From Gluconacetobacter tumulisoli (GTDB lineage Bacteria; Pseudomonadota; Alphaproteobacteria; Acetobacterales; Acetobacteraceae), in assembly GCF_014174155.1 (NCBI RefSeq), contig NZ_JABEQM010000005.1:186001-250000 (forward strand): DNA of 64,000 bases. Direction: 5' to 3'. A program made the position numbers and the translations under genes. Below are positions 37,201 to 45,259 of this stretch, one piece after another. Under the pieces are notes generated by a model, which saw nothing but the letters and a program-made list of their open reading frames with translations, did no database searches and had not been told where the DNA came from. The number at the start of each line of letters is the position of its first letter. Position 1 is the stretch's first letter.

Positions 37201-39214
37201 ACTCGTCGCGCATCTGCGTAGCTGCTCGCCTGCCGCCTTTGCCGAGACGGTCGATGCGGCCGCAACCGGCTATGCCGGGCCAGCGGTGTGGACGCGTATC
37301 CTCGGCATCGGCGCCGAGCGCGTCGGCGAGGTCGGAGACCTGTTGTGGCCGTTCGCATGCAACATCACGATCCTGGCGCACGGCGATATTGTCCGCGACG
37401 CCGTCCGCTTTTTGGCGGCGGTCTATCCGTCGCGTTCGCTTTCCGAGCGGGCGGCATTCGAGGACGAAGCGCTGCGGGCAAGTCTGTTTACGGGTGAAGC
37501 CGAGCAGCGTTGGTGGCGCCGCACGCTCAGCCGCTTCCTCTCGCTGGTCGATGCGGGCGTAACCGCGACCGATCCGATGCGTGCGCTGCGCGAGGAACTA
37601 ATGGCGGCGGACGAACTGGCCGGCAACCCGCCGACGCGCTCGATGTTGGTGCGCTGGGAATCGTCGCGCGGCGCCGTGCGCGAGCAACTCGCCAGTGAAG
37701 GCGTCGATGTCGAGGGAGGCGTGGATGCCAAGATAATTTCTCGGTCCGAGGCGCTCGCCGAGAAAGTGGAGGCCACGCCCTCGTCCAGCGGCGGCCTGGG
37801 GCTCGCCGAGCTTTGGGCAGACGTGTTGGCGACGATCGGCTTATACGATGCTCATGCCGATACACTGCACGCGAAGGTCGAGCAGCTAGCCTGGGGGCGT
37901 ATCAGTGATGCGGTCAAGCGCATCGCCGGCGCCACAGCCTATATGCCTGGCATCGATGACATGCCGTCGATCGAGAAACTGCTCGCCGTGTTGCGGCGGC
38001 TATGGGCGAACCGCTTCCCGTCAACCAGCGAGAAGGGCGACGATTCCAGGCTGTGCTGGGGAGATAGCGACGTGCGCGTCAATGCGGCCAGTGCCTATGT
38101 CTCTCTCGCTGATAGGTTCGGCGAAGATTATGGCGAGATCGTTGATATCTTCGATGCTATCCTCGACGATCCGGCTCCACAGGTCCGCCTGAAGGCAGTG
38201 CAGAATTTGCAGGTTCTGAGCCGCATCGCGCTCAACAGGATGTGGGCCCTGGCCGAGCGCGTCGCGCGAAATGAGGCACACATCGAGGTGCTCAGAGACC
38301 TCCTGCACGATGTGATCCGGCATTTCATTCGCCACGATGTCGAGAAGTGCAAACCGATCATCGAGATCGTCCGCACCCGCTGCGAGACGGCCAAGTGCGA
38401 CAACGGACCTGCCTGCAACGAGGTCGCCGAAGAGCTCGGCGGCCTGACTGCACAGCTCTGGTGCTGGCAAGCAGAGACGTTCGCGCTCGGATGGCTCAAG
38501 GCCTGGGCCAGCGATCCTGCTACGCACCGTGAGTTCTGCACCGCCTTCCTGTCGATGTTGCGCGGCGCGTTCTTCGCCCGCTATGCGGATGGCGAAGAGC
38601 GCGACGTCGGGCTTGCCGATCGCTCGCAACAGGCGGCGATGGTCATTCTGGAGGCGTGCTCGGCGGCCGCAGAAGCTAGCCATGCTGCGGTAACGGGCGG
38701 GACGGTAGAGGGCGCCGAGCGCGATGCCACCATCGCCACCTACAGGGCGGCGGAGTCGGTGATCAGCCACCTTACGAACCAGCTCTACTTCGGCTCGGGC
38801 GCGTATGCCGGTAACCGCGAGGCGGCTGTCGGCCTTATGTCGCTCGACGCGAAGCGACGGTTCCTTGTCGATTTTCGCCCGATGCTCGCGCTGCTGGCGG
38901 CGTCGCACGAACCTTCGACGCATCATCGCCTCGTCGAACTCTACGAGTTTCTAATCCCCGGCGATCCGCCCGCCGTGTTCGACGCGCTCCATGTATTGCT
39001 TACAGGCCCGGCCGCGCAAGAGGGGTATCATCACGAAGGTCTTGCCGCGCCGGTCATCGTGCGGATGATCACCCGCTACATCGCTGATCATCGTTCGATC
39101 TTCGAGGATGACACGCGCCGCTCCGCGCTCGTCGAGATCCTACGCCTGTTCTCCGACGTCGGTTGGTCGGACGCGTTGAAACTGCTTTATGAACTCCCCG
39201 ACCTGCTTCGCTGA
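34289..39214 (+). CDS. Large nuclease-STAND NTPase protein, AVAST-like immune sensor candidate
   Basis: 1641 residues. The N-terminal ~100 residues resemble PD-(D/E)xK (Cap4/Mrr-type) nucleases: an acidic DD pair in GDGLDDIRVELDD (residues 64-73) and IDLQSKTS with a QxK at 81-83. In the middle, a P-loop GEPGAGKTG (about 326-334) and a Walker B LLVIDALDAARG (about 391-402) mark a STAND-type NTPase. From about 600 to the end are long helical repeats with no named domain. This nuclease-STAND-repeat layout is that of Avs (AVAST) proteins, which detect phage proteins through the repeats and then activate the nuclease. It stands alone between broken IS copies. TTG start is chosen on the SD. The Avs subtype and trigger are unknown. 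Confidence 0.72.
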   Translation: MASETPRTPRMNAGGRATEAGMDFQAEVGTWLAAHLLARMPVGRRFGLANTALLASIQLETGDGLDDIRVELDDAGRIDLQSKTSAGLDTSPKSPLGKTISQLVRVMIDARAAGVVGDPAKASAVLAVAANAPRTLDVLERGCRAFDLGGSWATTKAGRSSTERDALDLFETHARIAWSTHSARPPTDDEFAMMARLFRIVRFSMNEGEDNWREASRLLGARLYGSEAAGDAPLRELKGIIRGMIGSGASANRVGLLRELRRLGHNEVGAADYTVDLERLSAATETELARLAGHTRLPIAGGIPIARASDGPLGAAVDTGSLIVIGEPGAGKTGALVTLAHARRVAGDTVVFLSVDRFPGVAIAADLQSDLGLAHPLTEVLAAAPGSGRKLLVIDALDAARGGPAEGVFAQLIEGLGVSAPDWTVIASIRTFDLRNGRRFRDAMLGTSPDPAYAATGLGNVRHFQVPRLADDDLDAAGVAAADLGGLLAAAPDKLRDLLRNVFNLSLAAQLLADGASPDSIRTAATQSDLIDAYEDRRLVGTSVHQAAAATVGAMVQRRRLAVRKVVVGHDQLDMVIQTGVLAESGDLVSFAHHVLFDHVAGRFFLEWDDPARLISQLGGDSSIALMLAPALRFAIERLWRHDAGGKARVWRLIADIYADPAVDPVLANGALRTAIERVGTQADIAGLVALIAARASDEALATMLSRLARFVSLAVDAVGSAVPDEALAWAMVADAAIRAGSRGLSDATRILLHTLFDKGNLAEPELVNVFNRVARALLAFAWAADPPMQQTATNAIRFVGKSFAADPAASRASLDRMLRDPHFSAHADKEATWLSEQIMPIARADADFAIEIYRVLYSRDITDNSTSFMGGHASRIMPLSSNRSQDYRHCRYNLGRQVTRLLELSVLLGTRAIVEASLGDTDRAGPLGDRKQVVVPDRASFDLLGHDHEYRAWDDTKDRHGTQDDDVLAQLVAHLRSCSPAAFAETVDAAATGYAGPAVWTRILGIGAERVGEVGDLLWPFACNITILAHGDIVRDAVRFLAAVYPSRSLSERAAFEDEALRASLFTGEAEQRWWRRTLSRFLSLVDAGVTATDPMRALREELMAADELAGNPPTRSMLVRWESSRGAVREQLASEGVDVEGGVDAKIISRSEALAEKVEATPSSSGGLGLAELWADVLATIGLYDAHADTLHAKVEQLAWGRISDAVKRIAGATAYMPGIDDMPSIEKLLAVLRRLWANRFPSTSEKGDDSRLCWGDSDVRVNAASAYVSLADRFGEDYGEIVDIFDAILDDPAPQVRLKAVQNLQVLSRIALNRMWALAERVARNEAHIEVLRDLLHDVIRHFIRHDVEKCKPIIEIVRTRCETAKCDNGPACNEVAEELGGLTAQLWCWQAETFALGWLKAWASDPATHREFCTAFLSMLRGAFFARYADGEERDVGLADRSQQAAMVILEACSAAAEASHAAVTGGTVEGAERDATIATYRAAESVISHLTNQLYFGSGAYAGNREAAVGLMSLDAKRRFLVDFRPMLALLAASHEPSTHHRLVELYEFLIPGDPPAVFDALHVLLTGPAAQEGYHHEGLAAPVIVRMITRYIADHRSIFEDDTRRSALVEILRLFSDVGWSDALKLLYELPDLLR

Positions 39215-39371
39215 CGATGACCCAACCCGGCTATCGCGGAAGATCTGGCCAAGCTGCTGGATCTTGCGAGGACTCCAGATGAACCAAACGGCCACGTTCG
39301 GAGGCGCCTTCTCACACATCGAACAGCGGCTGAATTCGCGCTCATCCCGCACGCCTAGGTAATAACAACGG

Positions 39372-39660
39372 TTATTGGCACTGACCTGTGTGAGCCCACT
39401 TCCTGAGCCCGATGGATCGGATGGTGTCAGGCAGGGCGGCAAGGTTATTCCAAGCGGAACAGGCGGCGTCGATGATGTGCTCGATGCCATCGAAGACGGT
39501 ATTGGACAGCCAGTTGGCGCGGAGGATCTGCCAGACATTCTCGACCGGGTTCAGTTCGGGCGCGCGTGACGGCAGAAAGATCAGGCTGACGTTGCGGGGC
39601 AGCTTCAGCTTGTCGGTAGTATGCCAGCCGCTCGGGGTCGTCTGGCGAAAGGAACGACGC
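39372..39660 (-). pseudogene. IS630-family transposase, C-terminal fragment
   Basis: Read on the minus strand: GWHTTDKLKLPRNVSLIFLP, then SRAPELNPVENVWQILR with the catalytic Glu of the DDE triad, then WLSNTVFDGIEHIIDAACSAWN and the C-terminal IGLRKWAH. The N-terminal and DDE Asp regions are missing, replaced by unrelated sequence joined at about 39660. It is in opposite orientation to the 33329 fragment and is probably a separate copy. Confidence 0.85.
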
Positions 39661-39685
39661 CTAGTGCCGTGGAGCGGATCGCGCC

Positions 39686-39935
39686 GTTGACGCCGCATCC
39701 CGGACGTCGTGGACAGCCGCGCGAAATTGAGTTCCGCGAGGTTATCAACTCGGTGCGCCATCTGGTGTGTCCGGGCTGCGGCTAGCGAAGGTTGCCGATC
39801 CACTTCGGGCACTGGCGGACTCTTTACGGCTGGTTCCGCGAGCTGGCCCAATGCTTCTGTTTCAGTCCGTTCATGACGTGGAATTGGTGATGGACCGGGC
39901 TCCGGATATCGCACGGAAGGGCCGATCAGGGGGCC
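39686..39935 (+). pseudogene. IS5-family transposase remnant
   Basis: Two plus-strand frames together give the IS5 N-terminal pattern: GRRGQPREIEFREVINSVRH, LVCPGCG, a stop, LPIHFGHWRTLYGWFREL, then, shifted, MLLFQSVHDVELVMDR. At least one internal stop and a frameshift break the gene and the rest is absent. It abuts the IS630 remnant, showing repeated insertion at this spot. Confidence 0.7.
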
Positions 39936-40021
39936 CGTTTCAAAATAACTTCACTGTTTCTGCCGCCGCCTTTTCGCTGAGTGTCGCACTGTCTTAGCGC
40001 CTTGGGCCAAGGGGGAAAGCC

Positions 40022-40357
40022 TTGTCGGAAACGTCCATAGCGAGCAGGCGCTTTCTGTGCTCAGGAATTGACAGCGGAGAGGCGCCCGCGTTCAGGATAT
40101 CCTTCCTGGCCACGCTGGCATGTGCGCGGAGCTTCGAATTCGTCAACGGCTCCCACGATACGGCGAACGCGGTCGCGACCGTGATCTACACCAACAGCCT
40201 GCCGGCCGTGGTGGCTGTCATGTGGTCGGACGCGCGGAATCTGTTGGGCGTGCTGGTGGTCTCCGGTGCCATCGTCTGGAACCTCGCGACGTGGGCGATG
40301 TGGGTGTCGATGTTGATCAGCGGCGCGCGGCTCTTCATCTCGAGGCATGTCTTCTGA
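40022..40357 (+). pseudogene. Inorganic phosphate transporter (Pit) fragment
   Basis: From about residue 38 the sequence FEFVNGSHDTANAVATVIYTNSL matches the N-terminal signature of the complete Pit encoded at 48647-50002 (FEFVNGFHDTANAVATVIYTNSL). After LLGVLVVSG it jumps to IVWNLATWAMWV, skipping residues present in the full copy, and then ends. It is an internally deleted, divergent remnant. It lies 9 bp before the porin gene, suggesting an original pit-oprB-ppk2 cluster. Confidence 0.8.
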
Positions 40358-40366
40358 GCTGCAGAC

Positions 40367-41836
40367 ATGATGCGCAAGCTTCTCGGTCCCATTTCGCGCC
40401 ACGTGGCGGGTCTCATGGTTGCCATCAGCCCGCTGATGGCCGGTGGCGCCGCCTTGGCCGCCAGCACGCCGCTGGTGACTGATATCCTGCCGTCGGGCGT
40501 GCCGCTGCCCTCTCCTGCACCCGGATTCGTGCTGCCGGCGGAGGATTCCAGCACCGAACTTCTGGGCGAGGCCGGGGGTGCGCGGCCCTGGCTGGCCCGT
40601 CATGGTATCCGCGTCAATATTCAGGATGTCGAGGAGTTATGGGGCGTCGCGGCAGGTGGTCTTCAGCCCGGACCTACCTATGATGGCATGACGGCTATGG
40701 CCCTGATGTTCGATACCCGGCGCGGCTTCGGCTGGCCCGACGGGCTGCTGAACGTCAGCGCGTTGCAGATCCGTGGCCGGTCGCTGACGGGTGAACGGCT
40801 CGGCGCAGTGAATGCCGTCAGCGGCTATGACGCGGGCCGTTCGACCCGTTTGTTCGAACTCTGGTATGATCAAGGATTCTTCGCGAACCGGCTGGATATC
40901 CGTCTAGGGTCAATCGATCTCGATACCGAGTTCCTCGTCAGCCAGAACGCCTCCTTCTTCCTCAATTCCAGTTTTGGCTGGCCACTCTCGACCTCCAGCA
41001 ACCTGTATTCCGGCGGGCCGTCCTGGCCGTTTTCGGCCTTGGGGGCGCGGGTGAAATGGGTGCCTACCTATGCGCTGGTGCTGATGGGTGCCGTTACCAA
41101 TGACAATCCGACAGGTGGCCCGTTCTACAGCGACGTCGCCCCCACGCAGCGCGATCCCTCTGGCACCGCGTTTTCTACCAGAGGAGGCACGCTGTTCATT
41201 GGCGAGGCCCAGCTTTCGCTCGATCTTGCCCGCCGGTTCGCCGGCAAGGACGCGCCGGCCCTTCCAGGCACGTGGAAGCTCGGCGGGCTCTACGACACCG
41301 GCCGTTTCCCCGATCAACGATACGACAGTCGTGGCGGCCTGCTGGCCGAGCCGGACAGCACCGGCCAGCCGCTCTATCATCATGACAACTGGATGGTCTT
41401 CATGGTGGCCGACCAGATGATCTGGCGGGCGTCTTCGGAGTCGAGCAAGACCATCAGCCTGTTCGTGCGCGCCACCGCCAATGACGGTTCGCGCAACCGG
41501 TTTTCGACCGAAATCCAAGGTGGCGTGACGTTCGACGGGCTGGTTCCGGGCCGGACCGACGACACGATCGGTATCGCCTGGGGGACCGGGTTCTACGGCA
41601 GTCGTGCGATCGGTAATGCGCGCGACGCCGCGCGCCTGGGCACCAGCCTGGCAGGCGCGCTGAAGCCCGAGCAGCATATCGAAGCGACCTATCAGGCCGC
41701 CGTGACCCCGTACCTCATAATCCAGCCCGATTTTCAATATTTCTGGCATGTTGGCGGCACGTCGTTCGATCCCCAGACGGGGCGGCCGATCGGCAATGGT
41801 GTCGTGCTGGGCGTAAACGTGACCACCACGTTCTGA
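40367..41836 (+). CDS. OprB-family carbohydrate-selective porin
   Basis: 489 residues. An N-terminal signal peptide (RHVAGLMVAISPLMAGGAALA, cleavage after ALA) precedes a beta-barrel-rich body. Family features are LARHGIRVNIQDVEELWGVAAGG, RLFELWYDQGFFANRLDIRLGSIDLDTEF and the C-terminal strand ending in FDPQTGRPIGNGVVLGVNVTTTF, with the terminal Phe needed for outer-membrane assembly. OprB porins admit glucose and other sugars. It sits between a pit remnant and ppk2, possibly a cluster for phosphate-linked or sugar uptake; the substrate here is unknown. Confidence 0.88.
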   Translation: MMRKLLGPISRHVAGLMVAISPLMAGGAALAASTPLVTDILPSGVPLPSPAPGFVLPAEDSSTELLGEAGGARPWLARHGIRVNIQDVEELWGVAAGGLQPGPTYDGMTAMALMFDTRRGFGWPDGLLNVSALQIRGRSLTGERLGAVNAVSGYDAGRSTRLFELWYDQGFFANRLDIRLGSIDLDTEFLVSQNASFFLNSSFGWPLSTSSNLYSGGPSWPFSALGARVKWVPTYALVLMGAVTNDNPTGGPFYSDVAPTQRDPSGTAFSTRGGTLFIGEAQLSLDLARRFAGKDAPALPGTWKLGGLYDTGRFPDQRYDSRGGLLAEPDSTGQPLYHHDNWMVFMVADQMIWRASSESSKTISLFVRATANDGSRNRFSTEIQGGVTFDGLVPGRTDDTIGIAWGTGFYGSRAIGNARDAARLGTSLAGALKPEQHIEATYQAAVTPYLIIQPDFQYFWHVGGTSFDPQTGRPIGNGVVLGVNVTTTF

Positions 41837-41939
41837 CGGTTTCGGGTTATGGATTTCATGAAAATTTCAAGGCGCTTGCCTGTCGGAAATCCTATTCCCG
41901 TGAATGCGGCGCACGGTGCGCGGCGAGGAGGCAACGACG

Positions 41940-42857
41940 ATGGACGATGAGGATCTGAACAGCCTGTCGGCGGAAGAACGCGAGCGTGTGCAGATGCGCC
42001 GCGAACTCATCGACGACCTCGACGAGGAATTCGAACTCTCCCTGGAGGAAGAGGCGATCGGCGGGACGCTTGATGAAGCCGATCGCGCGTTCCGGCGCGT
42101 CTATTTCCGAGAACTGGTCCGCCTCCAGGGCGAACTGATCAAGTTGCAGGACTGGGTAAAGGCAACCGGCCATCGCCTGGTCGTGATCTTCGAGGGGCGA
42201 GACGCCGCCGGCAAAGGCGGCGCGATCAAGCGGATCACCCAGCGACTGAATCCGCGCCTGTGCCGCGTGGCCGCCCTGCCGGCGCCCAATGACCGCGAAC
42301 GCACGCAATGGTATTTCCAGCGCTATGTGGCCCACCTGCCGGCGGCAGGTGAGATCGTTCTGTTCGACCGGAGCTGGTACAACCGTGCTGGGGTCGAGCG
42401 CGTCATGGGCTTCTGCACCGAGGATGAATATGAGGAGTTCTTCCGCTCGGTGCCAGAGTTCGAGCGGATGCTCGTCCGCAGTGGCATCCAGATCGTCAAG
42501 TTCTGGTTTTCGATCACAGATGACGAGCAGGAGGCCCGCTTCCGCGCACGGATCGAAGATCCGCTGAAACAGTGGAAGCTCAGCCCGATGGATCTGGAAA
42601 GCCGCCGCCGCTGGGAGGATTATACCCGTGCGAAGGAGACGATGCTCGAACGTTCCAGCATCGACGAAGCCCCATGGTGGGTGGTCCAGGCGGTCGACAA
42701 GAAGCGCGCCCGCCTGAACTGCATCGCCCACCTGCTCTCGCTCGTGCCCTATGAGCCGGTGGCGAAGCCGGACGTGTTGCTGCCCGAGCGCGTGCATCAC
42801 CCCGATTACGAACGGCAGCAGACGCCAGATGCCATGATCGTGCCCGCGCGTTACTGA
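41940..42857 (+). CDS. ppk2: Polyphosphate kinase 2 family protein
   Basis: 305 residues. The PPK2 core is complete: Walker A GRDAAGKGG at 86-94, VAALPAPNDRERTQWYFQRYV with the conserved Glu-Arg, and Walker B/lid FDRSWYNRAGVERVMGF at 142-158. KFWFSITDDEQEARF and the C-terminal AVDKKRARLNCI follow. PPK2 transfers phosphate between polyphosphate and nucleotides. ATG 41940 is preferred over 41904 because GGAGG lies 8 nt before it. A long acidic N-terminal extension precedes the core. On the island it may support phosphate storage with the Pit transporter. Confidence 0.95.
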   Translation: MDDEDLNSLSAEERERVQMRRELIDDLDEEFELSLEEEAIGGTLDEADRAFRRVYFRELVRLQGELIKLQDWVKATGHRLVVIFEGRDAAGKGGAIKRITQRLNPRLCRVAALPAPNDRERTQWYFQRYVAHLPAAGEIVLFDRSWYNRAGVERVMGFCTEDEYEEFFRSVPEFERMLVRSGIQIVKFWFSITDDEQEARFRARIEDPLKQWKLSPMDLESRRRWEDYTRAKETMLERSSIDEAPWWVVQAVDKKRARLNCIAHLLSLVPYEPVAKPDVLLPERVHHPDYERQQTPDAMIVPARY

Positions 42858-43419
42858 GGCGGCTTATGCGGCTCCACGGGCGACACCATCGCTCATGGGG
42901 CCGCGGCCCAGCGTCCTGCCTCCGGCCGCCCCGATCGCGGAGGCACGTGCCGTCGTGCGCCCAAGCCTGATGTCCATGGGGCGAACCTTCGATCCAAACC
43001 GTGCGGACGAAAATCCGAGCGGAAAGCTCGTGGTGTGAGTCATTTGTGACATTGAATATTCGCCACTTCGTTTAGTGCGCAGGAAGGCGAAACTGCTGGG
43101 GCCGTTCATGCGAGCCCGGTGCCTCTCTTCCATATTCTTGATCTACCGACACTCCTTTCTGTCCCTGATAGGCGGGCTGATGGTGACCGACGCCATCAGC
43201 GTCCGGGCGATTGATTGAATCATCTTCGTAGCGAATATACCCGCGTCGTAACGGTATCCGTTCCCGTCGTCAAAGCTGCTTGAACTTCGATAAGAACGTG
43301 TCTTTTCGCCTTCGGAGGTGGGGACGACCCGGCGATGTACCGTGCGTGAGGGAGCGGCGAAAGGGAGAGGGCGGCTTTGCCTCGGGTGCTGACTGGTCAG
43401 CATCAGAGGAGAGTCGATC
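42858..43419. other. Intergenic region upstream of the DUF932 gene
   Basis: 562 bp without a convincing gene; a minus-strand frame at 42864-43133 has no recognised similarity. Just before the DUF932 ribosome site lies a perfect palindrome (listed separately). Otherwise nothing assigned. Confidence 0.4.
43387..43402. promoter_or_regulatory. Palindromic operator candidate upstream of DUF932
   Basis: TGCTGAC-TG-GTCAGCA, 7-bp perfect arms, ending 17 nt before ATG 43420 and adjacent to the AGAGGAGAG ribosome site. The position fits a repressor site or an RNA hairpin masking translation; no protein has been linked to it. Confidence 0.5.
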
Positions 43420-44604
43420 ATGAACACTATTTCTTCCTCCTGCACGCGGTCCGGCTTCCGCGTGGACACTTCGCGCGGCACCACAGTCGGACGGGTTTCC
43501 TCCGAATGGTGGTCCCGTCCTGACGACGAGCGGTTTCTGTCACTGGCGGATTTGCACGACGCAACGCTCGCCCGCGCCGACCGGGCCACCGCCCGCACGG
43601 TCGAGAGCCGTGCCGTTCGCGTGGAGGCGTCTCGCGACAACACCGAGCGCCTGACCCTGGGTGTGCCGGGGCAGGAGGAGTCCATCGCCCCGACACACTG
43701 GTCCTTCGGCCAGCTTTGCAGTCTGGTCGGGGCGCCTTCTTCCTATCTGCGCGACCTACCGGCTCCGTTGGCGGCGATCAATCTCCAGCACGGGCTGCTG
43801 TCGCACCGTGCCGAACTGGTCAAGACGCTGGAGACAGACGACGGCCGTGTCGAGCTGCGCGCTGTGACCGGACCCGATTATGGCCGCATTTGGGATCATG
43901 AGCTGGTCGGTGCCGTGCGGAAGATTGCTGGTGACGGGACTGGCGATACCAACTGGAAGGTGCCCGGTGTGATCGACTGGGCCACGATGACCCATAACCC
44001 CTATGTGGACATCACCAAGGAAACCACGACGCTGTATGCGTCAGACAGGGACGTTTTTTTATTCCTTGTGGACGATATGCACCCCATCGAGGCCGGGCGC
44101 CTGCCGAACGGCGACCCCGACCTCTATTTCCGGGGGTTCTATGCCTGGAACAGCGAGGTCGGTAGCAAGAGCCTCGGTATCGCCTCCTTCTATCTGCGCG
44201 GAGTGTGTCAAAATAGGATGCTTTGGGGCGTAGAAAACTTCGAACAGATCACGATCCGGCATAGCAAGTTTGCCGCGTCGCGTTTCGTGCAGCAGGCAGC
44301 ACCCGCGCTGCGGAATTTTGCGACGGCCAGCCCGGCGTCGTTCGTCTCGGGTATCCGGGCGTCTCGGCAGGCCCTGGTCGCGAAGACCGATGAGGACCGT
44401 GAAAGTTTCCTGCGTCGCCGAGGTTTCTCGAAGCCGGAAACCGTGAAAATCATCGAAACCGTGCTGCATGAGGAAGGGCGCAAGCCCGAGAGCGTGTTCG
44501 ATTTCGTGCAAGGGATCACGGCGCTGGCCCGCACCAGGGCCAATCAGGACACGCGGCTGGATCTGGAAGAGAAAGCCCGCAGACTGATGGAGCGTGCTTC
44601 CTGA
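43420..44604 (+). CDS. DUF932 domain protein of the mobile element
   Basis: 394 residues, recognised by THWSFGQLCSLVGAPSSYLRDLP, YLRGVCQNRMLWGVENFEQI and RHSKFAASRFVQQA, typical of the phage/plasmid DUF932 (DUF945-like) family. It is an early backbone gene in alphaproteobacterial ICEs; function unknown, though the family is often found near recombination and antirestriction genes. GAGGAGAG precedes the start at an ideal distance. A strong terminator follows the stop, so it is probably transcribed alone. Confidence 0.85.
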   Translation: MNTISSSCTRSGFRVDTSRGTTVGRVSSEWWSRPDDERFLSLADLHDATLARADRATARTVESRAVRVEASRDNTERLTLGVPGQEESIAPTHWSFGQLCSLVGAPSSYLRDLPAPLAAINLQHGLLSHRAELVKTLETDDGRVELRAVTGPDYGRIWDHELVGAVRKIAGDGTGDTNWKVPGVIDWATMTHNPYVDITKETTTLYASDRDVFLFLVDDMHPIEAGRLPNGDPDLYFRGFYAWNSEVGSKSLGIASFYLRGVCQNRMLWGVENFEQITIRHSKFAASRFVQQAAPALRNFATASPASFVSGIRASRQALVAKTDEDRESFLRRRGFSKPETVKIIETVLHEEGRKPESVFDFVQGITALARTRANQDTRLDLEEKARRLMERAS

Positions 44605-44643
44605 AAGACCACTGCACGTTTTTCCGTAAAGACGTTTTTACGA

Positions 44644-44668
44644 GCCCGGCCACTGCGCCGGGCTTTTT
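44644..44668 (+). terminator. Terminator after DUF932
   Basis: GCCCGGC (44644-44650), loop CACTGC, GCCGGGC (44657-44663) and TTTTT: a 7-bp GC stem with a T-run. Confidence 0.9.
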
Positions 44669-44687
44669 CGTTTCGGGAGTTCTTCCG

Positions 44688-45128
44688 ATGGCCGATTTCT
44701 TCACGCATTTTTCCTGCGTTCTCGATGTGGGCACGGTGGAAAACGCTGCAAAGGCGCTCGACCTCTATAATAAATTCATGGACGATCTGGAGGCGGAAGA
44801 CCCGCGCTCTGACGGGTTTCGGCTTTCCGTAGAACCGGAATACGGTGGAACCAAGCTCTGGATGCGCGACGAGACGACCGGCGATCCGCAGCAGGTCGTG
44901 GAATTCGTGCTGCGCTGCGCGAGGGCGTTCCGGCTGACGGGCAGATGGGGGTTCCAGTGGGCCAATAGCTGTTCGCGCCCCCGGATCGGGGCATTCAGCG
45001 GCGGTGCGCATGTGGTGGATCTGGGCAAACGCCGGACGGTTTCGTGGGTCACGACCGATCGCTGGCTGGCGCAGATGACCGGGCAGGACAAACGTCACCG
45101 TGCGCCGCGGGATGCGGATACGCCCTGA
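44688..45128 (+). CDS. Hypothetical protein of the ICE backbone
   Basis: 146 residues, not recognised. It begins MADFFTHFSCVLDVGTVENAAKAL and contains GFQWANSCSRPRIGAFSGGAHVVDLGKR, a pattern seen in small proteins beside DUF932 in similar elements. GGGAG lies 9 nt before ATG 44688. Mostly soluble and mildly acidic, with no membrane segment. It precedes the Toprim gene by 131 bp and may share its transcript. Confidence 0.7.
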   Translation: MADFFTHFSCVLDVGTVENAAKALDLYNKFMDDLEAEDPRSDGFRLSVEPEYGGTKLWMRDETTGDPQQVVEFVLRCARAFRLTGRWGFQWANSCSRPRIGAFSGGAHVVDLGKRRTVSWVTTDRWLAQMTGQDKRHRAPRDADTP

Positions 45129-45259
45129 TGATGTGTCCTGTCAGGATGTCCGATTTCTATCCGATGTCCCGCTCTTCCCCGTCATATGCGTTTTCCAGCT
45201 TTTGCGCCCGGCGGGCGCATGGGATTTCCACACGGTTCAGGATCTCGGGAGGGATTGTT

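Noticed and set aside
36350-37381. 343-codon minus-strand frame inside the STAND gene
   Set aside because: Shadow of the repeat region; the plus-strand frame is uninterrupted for 4.9 kb and has recognisable motifs.
42864-43133. Minus-strand 89-codon frame after ppk2
   Set aside because: No conserved motif, no good ribosome site and no supporting context; left as intergenic.
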